Below the pieces are notes generated by a model. The model did no database searches. It was not told where the DNA came from and saw only the letters and a list, made by a program, of their open reading frames with translations. From positions 31,843 through 95,842 of the forward strand of contig NZ_OMPQ01000016.1 of assembly GCF_900313025.1 (NCBI RefSeq): a stretch of 64,000 bases of DNA. The letters run 5' to 3'. Positions 16,963 through 26,544 of this stretch are shown one piece after another. The position numbers were made by a program, and so were the translations under genes. This DNA comes from Pseudophaeobacter sp. EL27 (GTDB lineage: Bacteria > Pseudomonadota > Alphaproteobacteria > Rhodobacterales > Rhodobacteraceae). Numbering within the stretch: position 1 is the first letter of the stretch; the number at the start of each line of letters is the position of its first letter.

Positions 16963-18294
16963 TTAGCGGCTGCGCGCTGCCTGGCGCAGTTCAAACTGGT
17001 CTTGCCAGCGGTACCAAGTGACGGCGGCGGGCAGGAACCAGGGATTGCCGCGATAAAAGGGTCGGGTCGGGAACTTCAACCCGTCCAGCGCGGTTGCGCC
17101 TTCGCTGAGGCCGAGGATCTTTTGTCCGACCCGCATGCCAAAATAGCTTGCCAGGGACACGCCGGTACCGCAGTAACCGGTGGAGTAATACATGCCTTGG
17201 TGCATGCCCACATGGGGCAGCTCGTCAAAGGTATAACCGACCTGGCCCGTCCAGGAATGCGAGATGCCATAGTCGCGCAGCTGCGGGAAAATCCGGCACA
17301 TATCCTTATGCAGCTTGGGGCCGCTGACGGAAGGGTCGGTTTCCTTTGCAGACACCCGCCCCCCAAACAGCACGCGGCTGCGATCGGGGGAGGGGCGGAA
17401 GTAATAGACAACCTTGCAGGTGTCATTGACGATTCTGTCAGTTGGAAACAGCTCATCCATCAGGGTGGATGGAATGGGGTCAGTGGCGATTACATAGCTG
17501 CCGATGGGGATGATGCGCCGTTGCAGCCAGGGCGACAGCGGGCCGCTATAGCCACCAGTTGCAATCATCACATCGCGCGCCCGCACCAGACCTTTGGCGG
17601 TGCGCAGGACAAAACCGCTTGAATCTTTGCTGACCTCTTGAACGGGGCAGTTCCCGGTGACATGCACCCCTGCCTCAATCGCGCGCTGCAGCAGGGCGCG
17701 GTGGTATTTTGCCGGATCAAGCGAGGCATGATGCGGAAAGACCATGCCACCAAAATAGGTGTCCGAGCCCAGCTCGGTATGTTGCTGCTGGCGAGGAACA
17801 GCATAGGCTTCGGCGCCTTCGGTCTGGTTCAGAACATCGGCAGAGCGTTGCAGCGCGTCAAAATGTTTGGGGCTATGGGCCGCGTGATAGCGGCCGCAGC
17901 GGGCAAAATTGCAATCTAGACCTTCGGTCTGGATGAATTCATCAATCCAATTCAGCGCATCTATGCCTTCTTGGCGAATGGCGCGGGCCTTTGCGGCACC
18001 ATAGCGGGCGGTCAGCTTCTCCAGATTGGGCTTGATGCTGGTGCTGATCTGGCCGCCGTTTTTGGTGCTGCAGCCCCAGCCAGGATCGCCCGCATCCAAA
18101 ACCATCGTGCTTCGTCCTGCCCTTGCAGTGACCAGCGCGGCGTTCAATCCGGTGTAGCCCGACCCCACAATGGCCACATCCACCTGAGGCAAGGGGTCAG
18201 ACGGTGTATCAGGCGCCAAAGGCAGCCCCTCAAACCAATAGACCTCACGGCTGTCTTGTGGGCTGGGTGAGGCTGAGCGGTGGTTTGTCGTCAT
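16963..18294 (-). CDS. FAD-dependent amine oxidoreductase (DAO family, PuuB/OrdL-like)
   Basis: Flavoprotein of 443 residues. The dinucleotide motif GSGYTGL lies near residue 40 (VDVAIVGSGYTGLNAAL), followed by GDPGWGCSTKNGGQIS, a flavin-contact segment typical of gamma-glutamylputrescine oxidase-like enzymes, and C-terminal GMYYSTGYCGTGVSLASYFG. The ATG at 18294 is used because AGGA lies upstream and the extra 11 residues of the longer frame are not family-like. Substrates of this group are secondary or terminal amines; the precise one cannot be assigned. The downstream cupin gene forms a two-gene unit. Confidence 0.75.
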   Translation of the reverse strand: MTTNHRSASPSPQDSREVYWFEGLPLAPDTPSDPLPQVDVAIVGSGYTGLNAALVTARAGRSTMVLDAGDPGWGCSTKNGGQISTSIKPNLEKLTARYGAAKARAIRQEGIDALNWIDEFIQTEGLDCNFARCGRYHAAHSPKHFDALQRSADVLNQTEGAEAYAVPRQQQHTELGSDTYFGGMVFPHHASLDPAKYHRALLQRAIEAGVHVTGNCPVQEVSKDSSGFVLRTAKGLVRARDVMIATGGYSGPLSPWLQRRIIPIGSYVIATDPIPSTLMDELFPTDRIVNDTCKVVYYFRPSPDRSRVLFGGRVSAKETDPSVSGPKLHKDMCRIFPQLRDYGISHSWTGQVGYTFDELPHVGMHQGMYYSTGYCGTGVSLASYFGMRVGQKILGLSEGATALDGLKFPTRPFYRGNPWFLPAAVTWYRWQDQFELRQAARSR

Positions 18295-18451
18295 TTGGGC
18301 TGATCCTGGGGCTCGTCTGAATTCCATAAGACCCGGGCGATTTTGTGGCCGGGTCGCGAGGAAGAGACGAGAGAAGCTGGGGTGTTTCTAGCCCCGTTGC
18401 GACACCGAGCCAGAAAAATCCCGGGTCGGCCTAGTTTATTGACCCAGAATA

Positions 18452-18477
18452 GAAAAAGGCGACCCCTGGAGCCGCCT
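18452..18477 (-). terminator. Rho-independent terminator of apbE-nqrM
   Basis: Read on the minus strand, AGGCGGC, a seven-base loop and GTCGCCT form a 7-bp stem (one G-U pair) followed by five T. It lies 31 bases after the nqrM stop codon. Confidence 0.7.
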
Positions 18478-18508
18478 CAACAAAAACCGGATAGGGCAAA
18501 ACCTGTTG

Positions 18509-18757
18509 TCAGGTGTCGGCGCGCATGTCTGCTTCCATCTGTTCGACCATTTTGCGGGCCCGCTTGCACTGCAGCTTGTCGCGCAGGGGGCTGTCGGGGT
18601 CGATGTCCTTGCTGCAGACCACACATTTGTCAGCGCCGGAAATGGCATTCAGCCCACCGCAGCTGCCCTTGATGGTCTTGCCCATCAGCAAAACGCCCAG
18701 CGACATGCCCAGCATGACAAGTGCCAAAAGCCCAAAGGTAAGAAGGAAGGTGGCCAT
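18509..18757 (-). CDS. nqrM: NqrM, Na+-NQR maturation protein (DUF539)
   Basis: Small membrane protein of 82 residues with one N-terminal helix (FLLTFGLLALVMLGMSLGVLLMG) followed by the family signature KGSCGGLNAISGADKCVVC. The cysteine group is thought to help deliver iron to the Fe centre between NqrD and NqrE. It begins 11 bases after the apbE stop codon, so apbE-nqrM is an operon divergent from nqrABCDEF. Context makes the assignment strong. Confidence 0.88.
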   Translation of the reverse strand: MATFLLTFGLLALVMLGMSLGVLLMGKTIKGSCGGLNAISGADKCVVCSKDIDPDSPLRDKLQCKRARKMVEQMEADMRADT

Positions 18758-18768
18758 AGGGTCTGCCC

Positions 18769-19794
18769 TTATTGCTTTGCTTGCAGCGTGGAAAACTGCG
18801 AGCTGGTGGTGGTTACAAAGCCTGTTGCACCGGAATCGGGGCTGCGTGCAATGAACAAAACCGCGAGACCCTCGGATTCGGCGATCTTAAGCCCACGTTC
18901 TTGCCCCAGGGCGAGCAGCGCCGTGGCCCAGCCATCGGCCATCATGGCATTCTCTGCCAGTACCGTAACCGAAGCCGTACCATGGGTGATTGGGCGGCCA
19001 GTGACGCCGTCGATGATATGCGAATAGCGGATGCCATCCTGTTCAAAATAGTTGCGGTAATCCCCCGAGGTCGCCATGCCCAAACCAGAGACATCGACAA
19101 TTTCCTCAATCGTCTGACTGGCGGCATCGGGGCGTTCAATCCCAATGCGCCAGGCTTCGCCCTTGGGGTTCAAACCTGCGGTGACCAGATCGCCACCGAT
19201 TTCGACCATGTAATCACCCACCCCGGCCTGAGCTAGAACTGCAGCAACCTGATCGACTCCGTAGCCCTTGGCGATGGCGGCCAGATAGACTGAGGTCTCC
19301 GGTAGGCTCTTTGTCAGGCTGCGCGGCTCTGAGTTCAAAACCAGCACTTTACCCTGGCCCACAACCTTGAGCGCAGCGGCAATGGCTTCATCCGTGGGAA
19401 CCGGGCTGTCGGGGGTGCGGGCGCCAAAGCCCCAGATTTCGATGAGGGGGCCGAGGGTCACATCAAACAGGCCCTCGCTCTTTTGGTGGATCTCGTTTGC
19501 GGCTGCCACAACACTGGCCAATTCGGGTGAGATCGCGATCGGGTCGGTGGTGGGGGCAGAGTTGAACTGTGAGATCTCGGAGTTTGGATCCCAGTTCGAC
19601 ATCTGGCCGTTCACTTTTGCCAATGTGGCAGTGATTGCCGCTTGCAGCGCATCCGATGACAGATCCGCCGTTTTGTCGATAGCCACGATGTTATATGTCG
19701 TGCCCATGGTCTCGCCGCTGAACTTCAGCGTGACGGGATCTGATTTGCAGGCTGCCAAGAAAAACATCAAAGCGACAAGAAAGAGACGTGCCAT
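18769..19794 (-). CDS. apbE: FAD:protein FMN transferase ApbE
   Basis: Periplasmic lipoprotein that attaches FMN by phosphoester to Thr residues of NqrB and NqrC. The ATG at 19794 gives a signal sequence with lipobox LAAC-K; a longer frame adds 20 residues ahead of it. Family motifs are GETMGTTYNIV, NSEISQFN, AAIAKGYGVDQVAAVL, VEIGGDLVTAG and SHIIDGVTGRPITHGTASVTVLAENAMMADGWATALLALG. Its target motifs (SGAT) are seen in both NqrB (Thr226) and NqrC (Thr237) encoded nearby. Confidence 0.93.
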   Translation of the reverse strand: MARLFLVALMFFLAACKSDPVTLKFSGETMGTTYNIVAIDKTADLSSDALQAAITATLAKVNGQMSNWDPNSEISQFNSAPTTDPIAISPELASVVAAANEIHQKSEGLFDVTLGPLIEIWGFGARTPDSPVPTDEAIAAALKVVGQGKVLVLNSEPRSLTKSLPETSVYLAAIAKGYGVDQVAAVLAQAGVGDYMVEIGGDLVTAGLNPKGEAWRIGIERPDAASQTIEEIVDVSGLGMATSGDYRNYFEQDGIRYSHIIDGVTGRPITHGTASVTVLAENAMMADGWATALLALGQERGLKIAESEGLAVLFIARSPDSGATGFVTTTSSQFSTLQAKQ

Positions 19795-20003
19795 TTGTTC
19801 ACCTACCCTTGAAACGCCCTTGTATTGTACGCTATTCGCGGCCCTGTCAATCAAGGGCGGATTCAGTCGGAAATAGCACGGTCACGGGCTTTTTCGCATT
19901 TCCCTGTGGGAAAATGGCCCGGATCAGACTATTTGCAGGCCGAATCCGAACAACGGCCCAGACATGTTGGTTCTGACCAACAGCAGAAGAAGAAGAGATA
20001 GAG

Positions 20004-21341
20004 TTGCGGCATTACAAGCTACGAAAAGGACTCGAGCTTCCGGTTGCGGGCGCCCCCGCGCAGGAAATTCACGATGGTCCCGCAGTCAGGACCGTTGCCT
20101 TGCTGGGCAGCGACTACCTGGGTTTGAAACCCCGTCTTGCGGTGCAGGAAGGCGATGTCATCGCCGCCGGCGCCCCGGTCTTTGCCCATAAGGACACACC
20201 CGATGTCCAGGTGGTCTCGCCGGTGTCCGGTCGCGTCAAGGCGGTGAACCGTGGTGCCCGCCGGGTGCTGGTCAGTGTTGAGATCGAAGTGGACGCTGCT
20301 GCGGCAGAGCCGGTCGATTTCTCCTCGGTGGGTGATATCACCACCGCAGAAGGTCTGGCCGAGCGTCTTTGTGCGGCGGGTCTTTGGACCTCGTTCCGTA
20401 CCCGTCCCTATTCCAAGGTGCCCGCATCTGATACGCGCCCTGCCGCGATCTATGTGACGGCGATGGACTCTGAGCCCCTGTCGGCGGATGCCAGCGTCGT
20501 CATCAACGCGGCGGCGGATGATTTTGCGGCGGGCCTCAAGGCCATCGCGGGTCTGAGCGAGGGTAAGACCTATCTTTGCCAGTCTGGCGACGCCTCCATC
20601 CCCAGCGCTGAGGGTGTTGAGGTTGCGAGCTTTGACGGGCCGCATCCTGCTGGTCTTGCTGGCACCCATATGCATTTCATCGAGCCACCCACCGCGACAA
20701 AGACGGTCTGGAGCATTGGCTATCAGGATGTGATCGCCATTGGTCGCCTGCTGACAACTGGCGTGATCAATGCGGAACGCATTGTTGCTCTGTCGGGTCC
20801 GCTGGTTGGTCAACCGCGCTTGATCCGCACACTTGCAGGCGCTTCGATGGCTGAACTGACCGCAAATGAGACCGACACCTCGGTTCCGGCGCGGATGATT
20901 TCCGGTTCGATCCTGTCGGGTCGCGCAGGTGAGGGCGCCGATGGCTACCTGGGCCGCTACGCGCGTCAGATCACTGTGATCGAAGAAGACAAGAAACAGA
21001 TCCCACTGGGCTGGATCCGTCCCATGGGCAACAAATATGCAGTGCAGCCAGTGCTTGGCTCGCTGTTCTCCAAAAAGCTCCATGCGCTGACATCGAACCT
21101 CAACGGAGGCCGTCGTGCCATGGTGCCGACAGGCACTTTTGAGGAGCTGATGCCGCAGGACTTTCTGCCAACGCAGCTTTTGCGTGCCCTGTTGGTGATG
21201 GATACCGATCAGGCCCAGGCGCTGGGTGCGCTGGAACTGGACGAAGAAGATCTCGGGCTGGTCGGCTTTGCCTGCCCGGCAAAATACGAATACGGACTGG
21301 CACTGCGTGACAGTCTGACGAAGATCGAAAAGGAGGGATAG
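20004..21341 (+). CDS. nqrA: Na+-translocating NADH:quinone reductase subunit A
   Basis: Peripheral cytoplasmic subunit of Na+-NQR, linked to quinone reduction. Translation appears to start at TTG 20004 (MRHYKLRKGLELPVAGAP), which matches the family opening IxxGLDLPIAG. The 445-residue length is normal. The protein has RnfC-like regions (VVSPVSGRVKAVNRG, RIVALSGPLVGQPRLIRTLAGASM). It is the first gene of the nqrABCDEF operon, four bases before nqrB. A purple non-photosynthetic marine lifestyle with a Na+ gradient fits its presence. Confidence 0.93.
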   Translation: MRHYKLRKGLELPVAGAPAQEIHDGPAVRTVALLGSDYLGLKPRLAVQEGDVIAAGAPVFAHKDTPDVQVVSPVSGRVKAVNRGARRVLVSVEIEVDAAAAEPVDFSSVGDITTAEGLAERLCAAGLWTSFRTRPYSKVPASDTRPAAIYVTAMDSEPLSADASVVINAAADDFAAGLKAIAGLSEGKTYLCQSGDASIPSAEGVEVASFDGPHPAGLAGTHMHFIEPPTATKTVWSIGYQDVIAIGRLLTTGVINAERIVALSGPLVGQPRLIRTLAGASMAELTANETDTSVPARMISGSILSGRAGEGADGYLGRYARQITVIEEDKKQIPLGWIRPMGNKYAVQPVLGSLFSKKLHALTSNLNGGRRAMVPTGTFEELMPQDFLPTQLLRALLVMDTDQAQALGALELDEEDLGLVGFACPAKYEYGLALRDSLTKIEKEG

Positions 21342-21345
21342 TCTC

Positions 21346-22545
21346 TTGGGTCTCCGTAACTTTTTTGACCGCATCGAGCCGAACTTTACCAAGGGCGGCA
21401 AGTGGGAGAAACTCTTCCCCGTCTACGAGATGGTGGAAAGCTTCCTCTACACACCTAAGACGGTCACAACCGCTGCACCACATGCGCGCTCATATGTCGA
21501 TATGAAGCGGATCATGACCTATGTGGTCATCGCAACGATCCCCTGTATCCTGTTTGGCCTCTATAACACGGGCCTGCAGGTCAACACGGCCATTGGCACC
21601 TATGGGGCCTCGGGTTGGCGCGCTGCGCTGATCGAGTTCTTTGGCATTGGCTTCAACCCGGAAAATCCGCTGGGCAATATGCTGCACGGGCTTTTGTATT
21701 TTCTGCCGATCTATATCACCACACTGGTAGTGGGTGGTATTTTTGAGGTGATCTTTGCCACCGTGCGCGGCCACGAGGTCAACGAAGGCTTCCTGGTGAC
21801 TTCGATGCTTTATGCGCTGATCGTACCTGTGAGCATTCCGCTATGGCAGGTTGGCCTTGGCATCGCCTTTGGCGTGGTTATCGGCAAAGAAGTCTTTGGC
21901 GGAACAGGCAAGAACTTCCTGAACCCCGCGCTGACCGGTCGTGCTTTCCTCTATTTTGCCTATCCGGCCTATATGTCTGGTGACAGTATCTGGACGCCTG
22001 TTGACGGTTTCTCCGGCGCCACGGCTCTGTCCGTTTCCGCCTCGGCTGGTTTTGATCAGCTGGCGGCCAACGGGATCGAGTGGATGGATGCCTTTATCGG
22101 CACGATCCAGGGCTCCTTTGGCGAGACTTCGACGCTGGCCTGTCTGATTGGCCTGGCCTTCCTGTTGATCACCAAGATTGCTAACTGGCGTCTGATCGTA
22201 GGCTGCATGGCGGGCATGGTGGGTTTCTCGCTGTTGCTCAACACCATCGGTTCCGACAGCAACCCAATGTTTGCGATGCCCTGGTATTGGCATCTGGTCA
22301 CCGGCGGTTTTGCCTTTGGCATGGTCTTTATGGTCACCGAGCCGGTATCGGCCAGCCACACCAATCTGGGCCGCTACATCTATGGTGCGCTGATTGGCTT
22401 CATGGTGGTGATGATCCGGGTGATCAACCCGGCCTTCCCCGAAGGCATGATGCTGGCCATCCTGTTCGGTAACGTCTTTGCGCCGCTGATCGATTACTTT
22501 GTCGTGCAGGCCAATATCAAACGGAGAGCGAAGCGTCATGTCTGA
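21346..22545 (+). CDS. nqrB: Na+-translocating NADH:quinone reductase subunit B
   Basis: Integral membrane subunit, 399 residues, with about ten helices; carries riboflavin and a covalent FMN and takes part in Na+ translocation. The FMN attachment motif DGFSGAT places the modified residue at Thr226. Family blocks include GFLVTSMLYALIVPVSIPLWQVGLGIAFGVVIGKEVFGGTGKNFLNPALTGRAFLYFAYP. The start is TTG 21346 (MGLRNFFDRIEPNF), as for nqrA. The end overlaps nqrC by eight bases. Confidence 0.95.
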   Translation: MGLRNFFDRIEPNFTKGGKWEKLFPVYEMVESFLYTPKTVTTAAPHARSYVDMKRIMTYVVIATIPCILFGLYNTGLQVNTAIGTYGASGWRAALIEFFGIGFNPENPLGNMLHGLLYFLPIYITTLVVGGIFEVIFATVRGHEVNEGFLVTSMLYALIVPVSIPLWQVGLGIAFGVVIGKEVFGGTGKNFLNPALTGRAFLYFAYPAYMSGDSIWTPVDGFSGATALSVSASAGFDQLAANGIEWMDAFIGTIQGSFGETSTLACLIGLAFLLITKIANWRLIVGCMAGMVGFSLLLNTIGSDSNPMFAMPWYWHLVTGGFAFGMVFMVTEPVSASHTNLGRYIYGALIGFMVVMIRVINPAFPEGMMLAILFGNVFAPLIDYFVVQANIKRRAKRHV

Positions 22546-23344
22546 GCAAACCAACAAAGGCGCACTCCAGCGCTTCCTTGAGGCCTCGCCCGATTCCACC
22601 GGCAAAACTCTCTTTGTTGCCGTCGCCCTGTGCCTCTTTGCCTCGATGATCGTATCGGCGGCAGCGGTGGCGCTGCGCCCGACGCAAGAGATCAACAAGC
22701 TGAAAGACAAGCAGATCAACATTCTGCAGGTGGCGGGTCTCTATGAACCCGGCGTCGACGTCACCGAAGCCTTCAGTGCCTCGTTTGAACCTCGGGTTCT
22801 GGAGCTGGCCACTGGCCGTTTCACTGATGAGTTTGACATTGCCACCTTTGATGATCGCGCCTCGGCGGATGATCCGGCAACCTCGATCGCTTTGGAAGAT
22901 GACCCGGCCTCGATTGGCCGTCAGTCGAAATACATGACCGTTTATCTGCTCAAGGATGATGCGGGCGCGATCGACAAGGTGATCCTGCCGCTGCATGGCT
23001 ATGGTCTGTGGTCGACGCTTTACGGTTTTATCGCCGTGGAAGAAAACGCCAATGACATCTTTGGCCTGCAGTTCTACAGCCATGCCGAGACCCCCGGTCT
23101 GGGTGCCGAGGTGGACAACCCACGTTGGAAGGCCCTGTGGAATGGGAAACGCCTGACAGATGACGCGGGCGCGCTGCAAATCACCGTGGCCAAGACCGCG
23201 CCTGCCGCTGGCAAAGAGTTCCATGTGGATGCGCTCTCCGGTGCAACCCTGACCTCGGTGGGTGTCGACAACCTGGTACGATTCTGGATGGGCGAAACCG
23301 GCTATGCACCTTTCCTTGCCAATCTCAAAGCAGGAGATATCTGA
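22538..23344 (+). CDS. nqrC: Na+-translocating NADH:quinone reductase subunit C
   Basis: Membrane-anchored periplasmic flavoprotein subunit, 268 residues. One N-terminal helix ([22 protein letters not shown]) precedes the FMN-binding domain with attachment motif DALSGAT (Thr237). The start at ATG 22538 (MSEQTNKG) is inside the end of nqrB; a longer frame lacks support. The C-terminal stop overlaps the nqrD start by one base (TGATG). Confidence 0.95.
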   Translation: MSEQTNKGALQRFLEASPDSTGKTLFVAVALCLFASMIVSAAAVALRPTQEINKLKDKQINILQVAGLYEPGVDVTEAFSASFEPRVLELATGRFTDEFDIATFDDRASADDPATSIALEDDPASIGRQSKYMTVYLLKDDAGAIDKVILPLHGYGLWSTLYGFIAVEENANDIFGLQFYSHAETPGLGAEVDNPRWKALWNGKRLTDDAGALQITVAKTAPAAGKEFHVDALSGATLTSVGVDNLVRFWMGETGYAPFLANLKAGDI

Positions 23345-23996
23345 TGTCCCAGACACGTAGGGAAATGCTGCTCGACCCATTGGTCGACAACAACCCAATC
23401 ACCCTGCAGGTGCTTGGTATCTGTTCCGCCCTGGCGGTGACCTCCTCGCTCAAGGTAGCGCTGGTAATGACCATTGCGGTGACGCTGGTGACCGCGTTTT
23501 CATCGATGTTCATCTCGGTGCTGCGCAACCAGATCCCCAGCTCGATCCGGATCATTGTGCAGATGGTGATCATCGCTTCGCTGGTGATCCTGGTGGATCA
23601 GGTGCTCAAGGCCTATGCCTTTGAGATCTCTAAAACCCTGTCGGTTTTTGTTGGCCTGATCATCACCAACTGTATCGTCATGGGCCGCGCCGAAGCCTTT
23701 GCCATGAAGAACCCGCCCATGGCCTCCTTCATCGACGGCATCGGCAACGGTTTGGGCTATGGTCTGATCCTGATGCTGGTGGGTTTCTTCCGCGAACTCT
23801 TTGGCTCTGGCTCGCTGTTTGGCGTCACCATTCTGGAAACCGTGAACAACGGTGGCTGGTATGTGCCAAACGGGATGCTGTTGCTGCCGCCTTCGGCTTT
23901 TTTCATCATCGGTCTTTTGATCTGGGCTTTCCGCACCTGGAAACCCGATCAGGTGGAAGAGCGTGAACATAAAATTCAAGTTGTAGAGGCCCACTG

Positions 23997-23997
<1 letters not shown>
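23344..23997 (+). CDS. nqrD: Na+-translocating NADH:quinone reductase subunit D
   Basis: Polytopic membrane subunit, 217 residues and about six helices, paired with NqrE around an iron centre. Recognised blocks are [29 protein letters not shown] and [23 protein letters not shown], the latter holding the conserved Cys of the NITNCI-type motif. It is translationally coupled to nqrC and nqrE by one-base overlaps. Confidence 0.95.
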
Positions 23998-24605
<608 letters not shown>

Positions 24606-24618
24606 GGGGGCTGACACA

Positions 24619-25842
24619 ATGGCTACTTTTGGACTTGGCATTGTCCTCTTCACCCTGATCGTTCTGGCGCTTGTCAGCATCATCATCGCGGCCCGTTCCA
24701 AGCTGGTGTCGACCGGCAATGTGAACATCACTATTAACGGCGAAAAAACCATCTCGGTTCCTGCCGGTGGTAAACTGCTGCAGACACTTGCGGCTGAAAA
24801 GCTGTTTGTGCCTTCGGCCTGTGGCGGCGGCGGCACCTGTGCCCAGTGCCGAGTCAAGGTGCACTCCGGTGGCGGCTCGATCCTGCCGACCGAGGAAGGC
24901 CATATCACCAAGCGTGAGGCCGGCTGCGGTGACCGCCTGTCCTGTCAGGTTGCGGTCAAGCAGGACATGGAAGTGGAAGTGCCCGAAGAGGTGTTTGGCG
25001 TGAAAAAGTGGGAATGCACCGTGCGTTCCAACGAAAACGTCGCCACCTTCATCAAGGCGCTGGTGCTGGACCTGCCCGAAGGCGAGGATGTGAACTTCCG
25101 CGCGGGTGGCTACATCCAGATCGAAGCCCCGGCCCATGCGCTGAAGTACACCGATTTTGATATCGAAGAAGAGTACCGCGAAGACTGGGACCGCTTTAAC
25201 CTGTGGCAATATGAATCCGTGGTCAATGAGCCCGTTGAACGGGCCTATTCCATGGCGAACTACCCGGATGAAAAGGGCATGATCATGCTCAACGTTCGGG
25301 TGGCCTCACCGCCTCCCGGCTCGGAAGGCATCCCGGCTGGTCAGATGTCGAGCTACATCTTCAACTTGAAGCCTGGTGACAAGGTGACGATCTCTGGTCC
25401 GTTTGGTGAATTCTTTGCCCGCGAGACCGGCAAAGAGATGGTCTTTATCGGTGGTGGTGCCGGTATGGCGCCGATGCGCAGCCATATCTTTGACCAGCTC
25501 AAACGTCTGGAAAACCGCGATCGCAAGATCTCCTTCTGGTATGGGGCGCGCTCCAAGAAAGAGATGTTCTTTGTCGAGGATTTCGACACGCTGGCGGCAG
25601 AGTTTGATAACTTTGACTGGCACGTTGCCCTGTCCGACGCGATGCCCGAGGATGAATGGACCGGCTACACCGGCTTTATTCATAATGTGTTGTTTGAGGA
25701 GTTCCTCAAGAACCACCCGGCGCCAGAAGACTGCGAATTCTACATGTGTGGCCCGCCCATCATGAACCAGTCGGTGATCAACATGCTGCTCGATCTCGGT
25801 GTCGACCGTGAAGACATCATGCTGGATGATTTTGGCGGCTAA
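24619..25842 (+). CDS. nqrF: Na+-translocating NADH:quinone reductase subunit F
   Basis: NADH-oxidising entry subunit, 407 residues. One N-terminal helix anchors a 2Fe-2S ferredoxin domain with Cys68, Cys74 and Cys77 ([10 protein letters not shown]) and a fourth Cys in RLSCQV. The ferredoxin-reductase part has the FAD motif RAYSMANYP, the NADH-binding region [14 protein letters not shown] and the terminal [19 protein letters not shown]. It is the last gene of the operon and is followed by a clear terminator. Confidence 0.95.
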   Translation: MATFGLGIVLFTLIVLALVSIIIAARSKLVSTGNVNITINGEKTISVPAGGKLLQTLAAEKLFVPSACGGGGTCAQCRVKVHSGGGSILPTEEGHITKREAGCGDRLSCQVAVKQDMEVEVPEEVFGVKKWECTVRSNENVATFIKALVLDLPEGEDVNFRAGGYIQIEAPAHALKYTDFDIEEEYREDWDRFNLWQYESVVNEPVERAYSMANYPDEKGMIMLNVRVASPPPGSEGIPAGQMSSYIFNLKPGDKVTISGPFGEFFARETGKEMVFIGGGAGMAPMRSHIFDQLKRLENRDRKISFWYGARSKKEMFFVEDFDTLAAEFDNFDWHVALSDAMPEDEWTGYTGFIHNVLFEEFLKNHPAPEDCEFYMCGPPIMNQSVINMLLDLGVDREDIMLDDFGG

Positions 25843-25863
25843 GCTGCTACATTACTGCAATAA

Positions 25864-25896
25864 AAAAGGCGGCTCCTGTCTCAGGTGCCGCCTTTT
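25864..25896 (+). terminator. Rho-independent terminator of the nqr operon
   Basis: AAAAGGCGGC and GCCGCCTTTT form a perfect stem around a 13-base loop, ending in TTTT. It begins 22 bases after the nqrF stop codon. Confidence 0.85.
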
Positions 25897-25922
25897 GCTT
25901 GGCTGGGTACTGCCGTGATAAG

Positions 25923-25949
25923 ACCCGCCTTCATGTCCAGAAGGCGGGT
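25923..25949 (-). terminator. Hairpin after the MarR gene
   Basis: Perfect 10-bp inverted repeat ACCCGCCTTC / GAAGGCGGGT with a seven-base loop, immediately downstream (minus strand) of the MarR gene. The T-run is weak, so it is a probable rather than certain terminator. Confidence 0.6.
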
Positions 25950-25951
25950 GT

Positions 25952-26392
25952 TCAATCCGTTTCCTGCGGCGCGGATTTTCCCAGTGCTTTGCGGGTCAGC
26001 GCCAGGAAGACTTGGCGCTCTTCAGGCGTCAGCTCCTGCAGCATTTCATCCTGCATGCGTTCCACCTTTGGCAGGATCTCCTGAAACAGGGCTCGCCCAG
26101 TGTCGGTGAGCCGGACTTCGCGGGCGCGGCGGTCTTTTTCGCTGACGTTACGGGTGACATGCCCCTTTTGCACCAGGCGGTCGATTACGCCGCCAATGGT
26201 GGCGCGATCATAAGCGATCTTGGCGGCAACGCCGGCCTGATCAATTCCGGGGTTCGCGGCAATTGTATCCAAGGCGGCAAACTGAACAGGCGTGAGGTCA
26301 ACGCCATCTTCTTGCATCTGCTTGGCAAAGATATGGGTGGATGTCTGGTTCAGTCGCCTGATCAGGTGACCCGCCATTTCCTGAACTTTCAT
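25952..26392 (-). CDS. MarR-family transcriptional regulator
   Basis: Winged-helix regulator, 146 residues from the ATG at 26392 (MKVQEMAGHLIRRLNQ), chosen because AGGAGTAAGAGG lies upstream. The DNA-binding region reads TPVQFAALDTIAANPGIDQAGVAAKIAYDRATIGGVIDRLVQKGHVTRNVSEKDRRAREVRLTDTG, with the wing motif SEKDRRAR. It is divergent from the aromatic monooxygenase gene and is expected to repress it until an aromatic ligand binds (family knowledge plus position). Confidence 0.9.
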   Translation of the reverse strand: MKVQEMAGHLIRRLNQTSTHIFAKQMQEDGVDLTPVQFAALDTIAANPGIDQAGVAAKIAYDRATIGGVIDRLVQKGHVTRNVSEKDRRAREVRLTDTGRALFQEILPKVERMQDEMLQELTPEERQVFLALTRKALGKSAPQETD

Positions 26393-26476
26393 CGGCCTCT
26401 TACTCCTGCGTTTCGGCACCCTATGTGCTGTCTATTACAGGCAGGACGACGATGATAGCAGCGGCCACATTGTTTC

Positions 26477-26506
26477 TTGACTCAATATAGTAAGCATAGA
26501 TATTAA
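26477..26506 (+). promoter_or_regulatory. Promoter with palindrome before the monooxygenase gene
   Basis: TTGACT at 26477-26482 and TATTAA at 26501-26506 give a promoter with 18-bp spacing. Between them lies AATAT...ATATT (26484-26504), an imperfect palindrome where the divergent MarR protein could bind and block the promoter. Confidence 0.45.
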
Positions 26507-26544
26507 AATGAGATCGAGGAGATCCGCGAGGATCCGGTTGAAAA

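Noticed and set aside
20019-21401. 460-codon open frame on the minus strand
   Set aside because: It is entirely antisense to nqrA, has no family motif and many Arg/His/Gln residues typical of a shadow frame.
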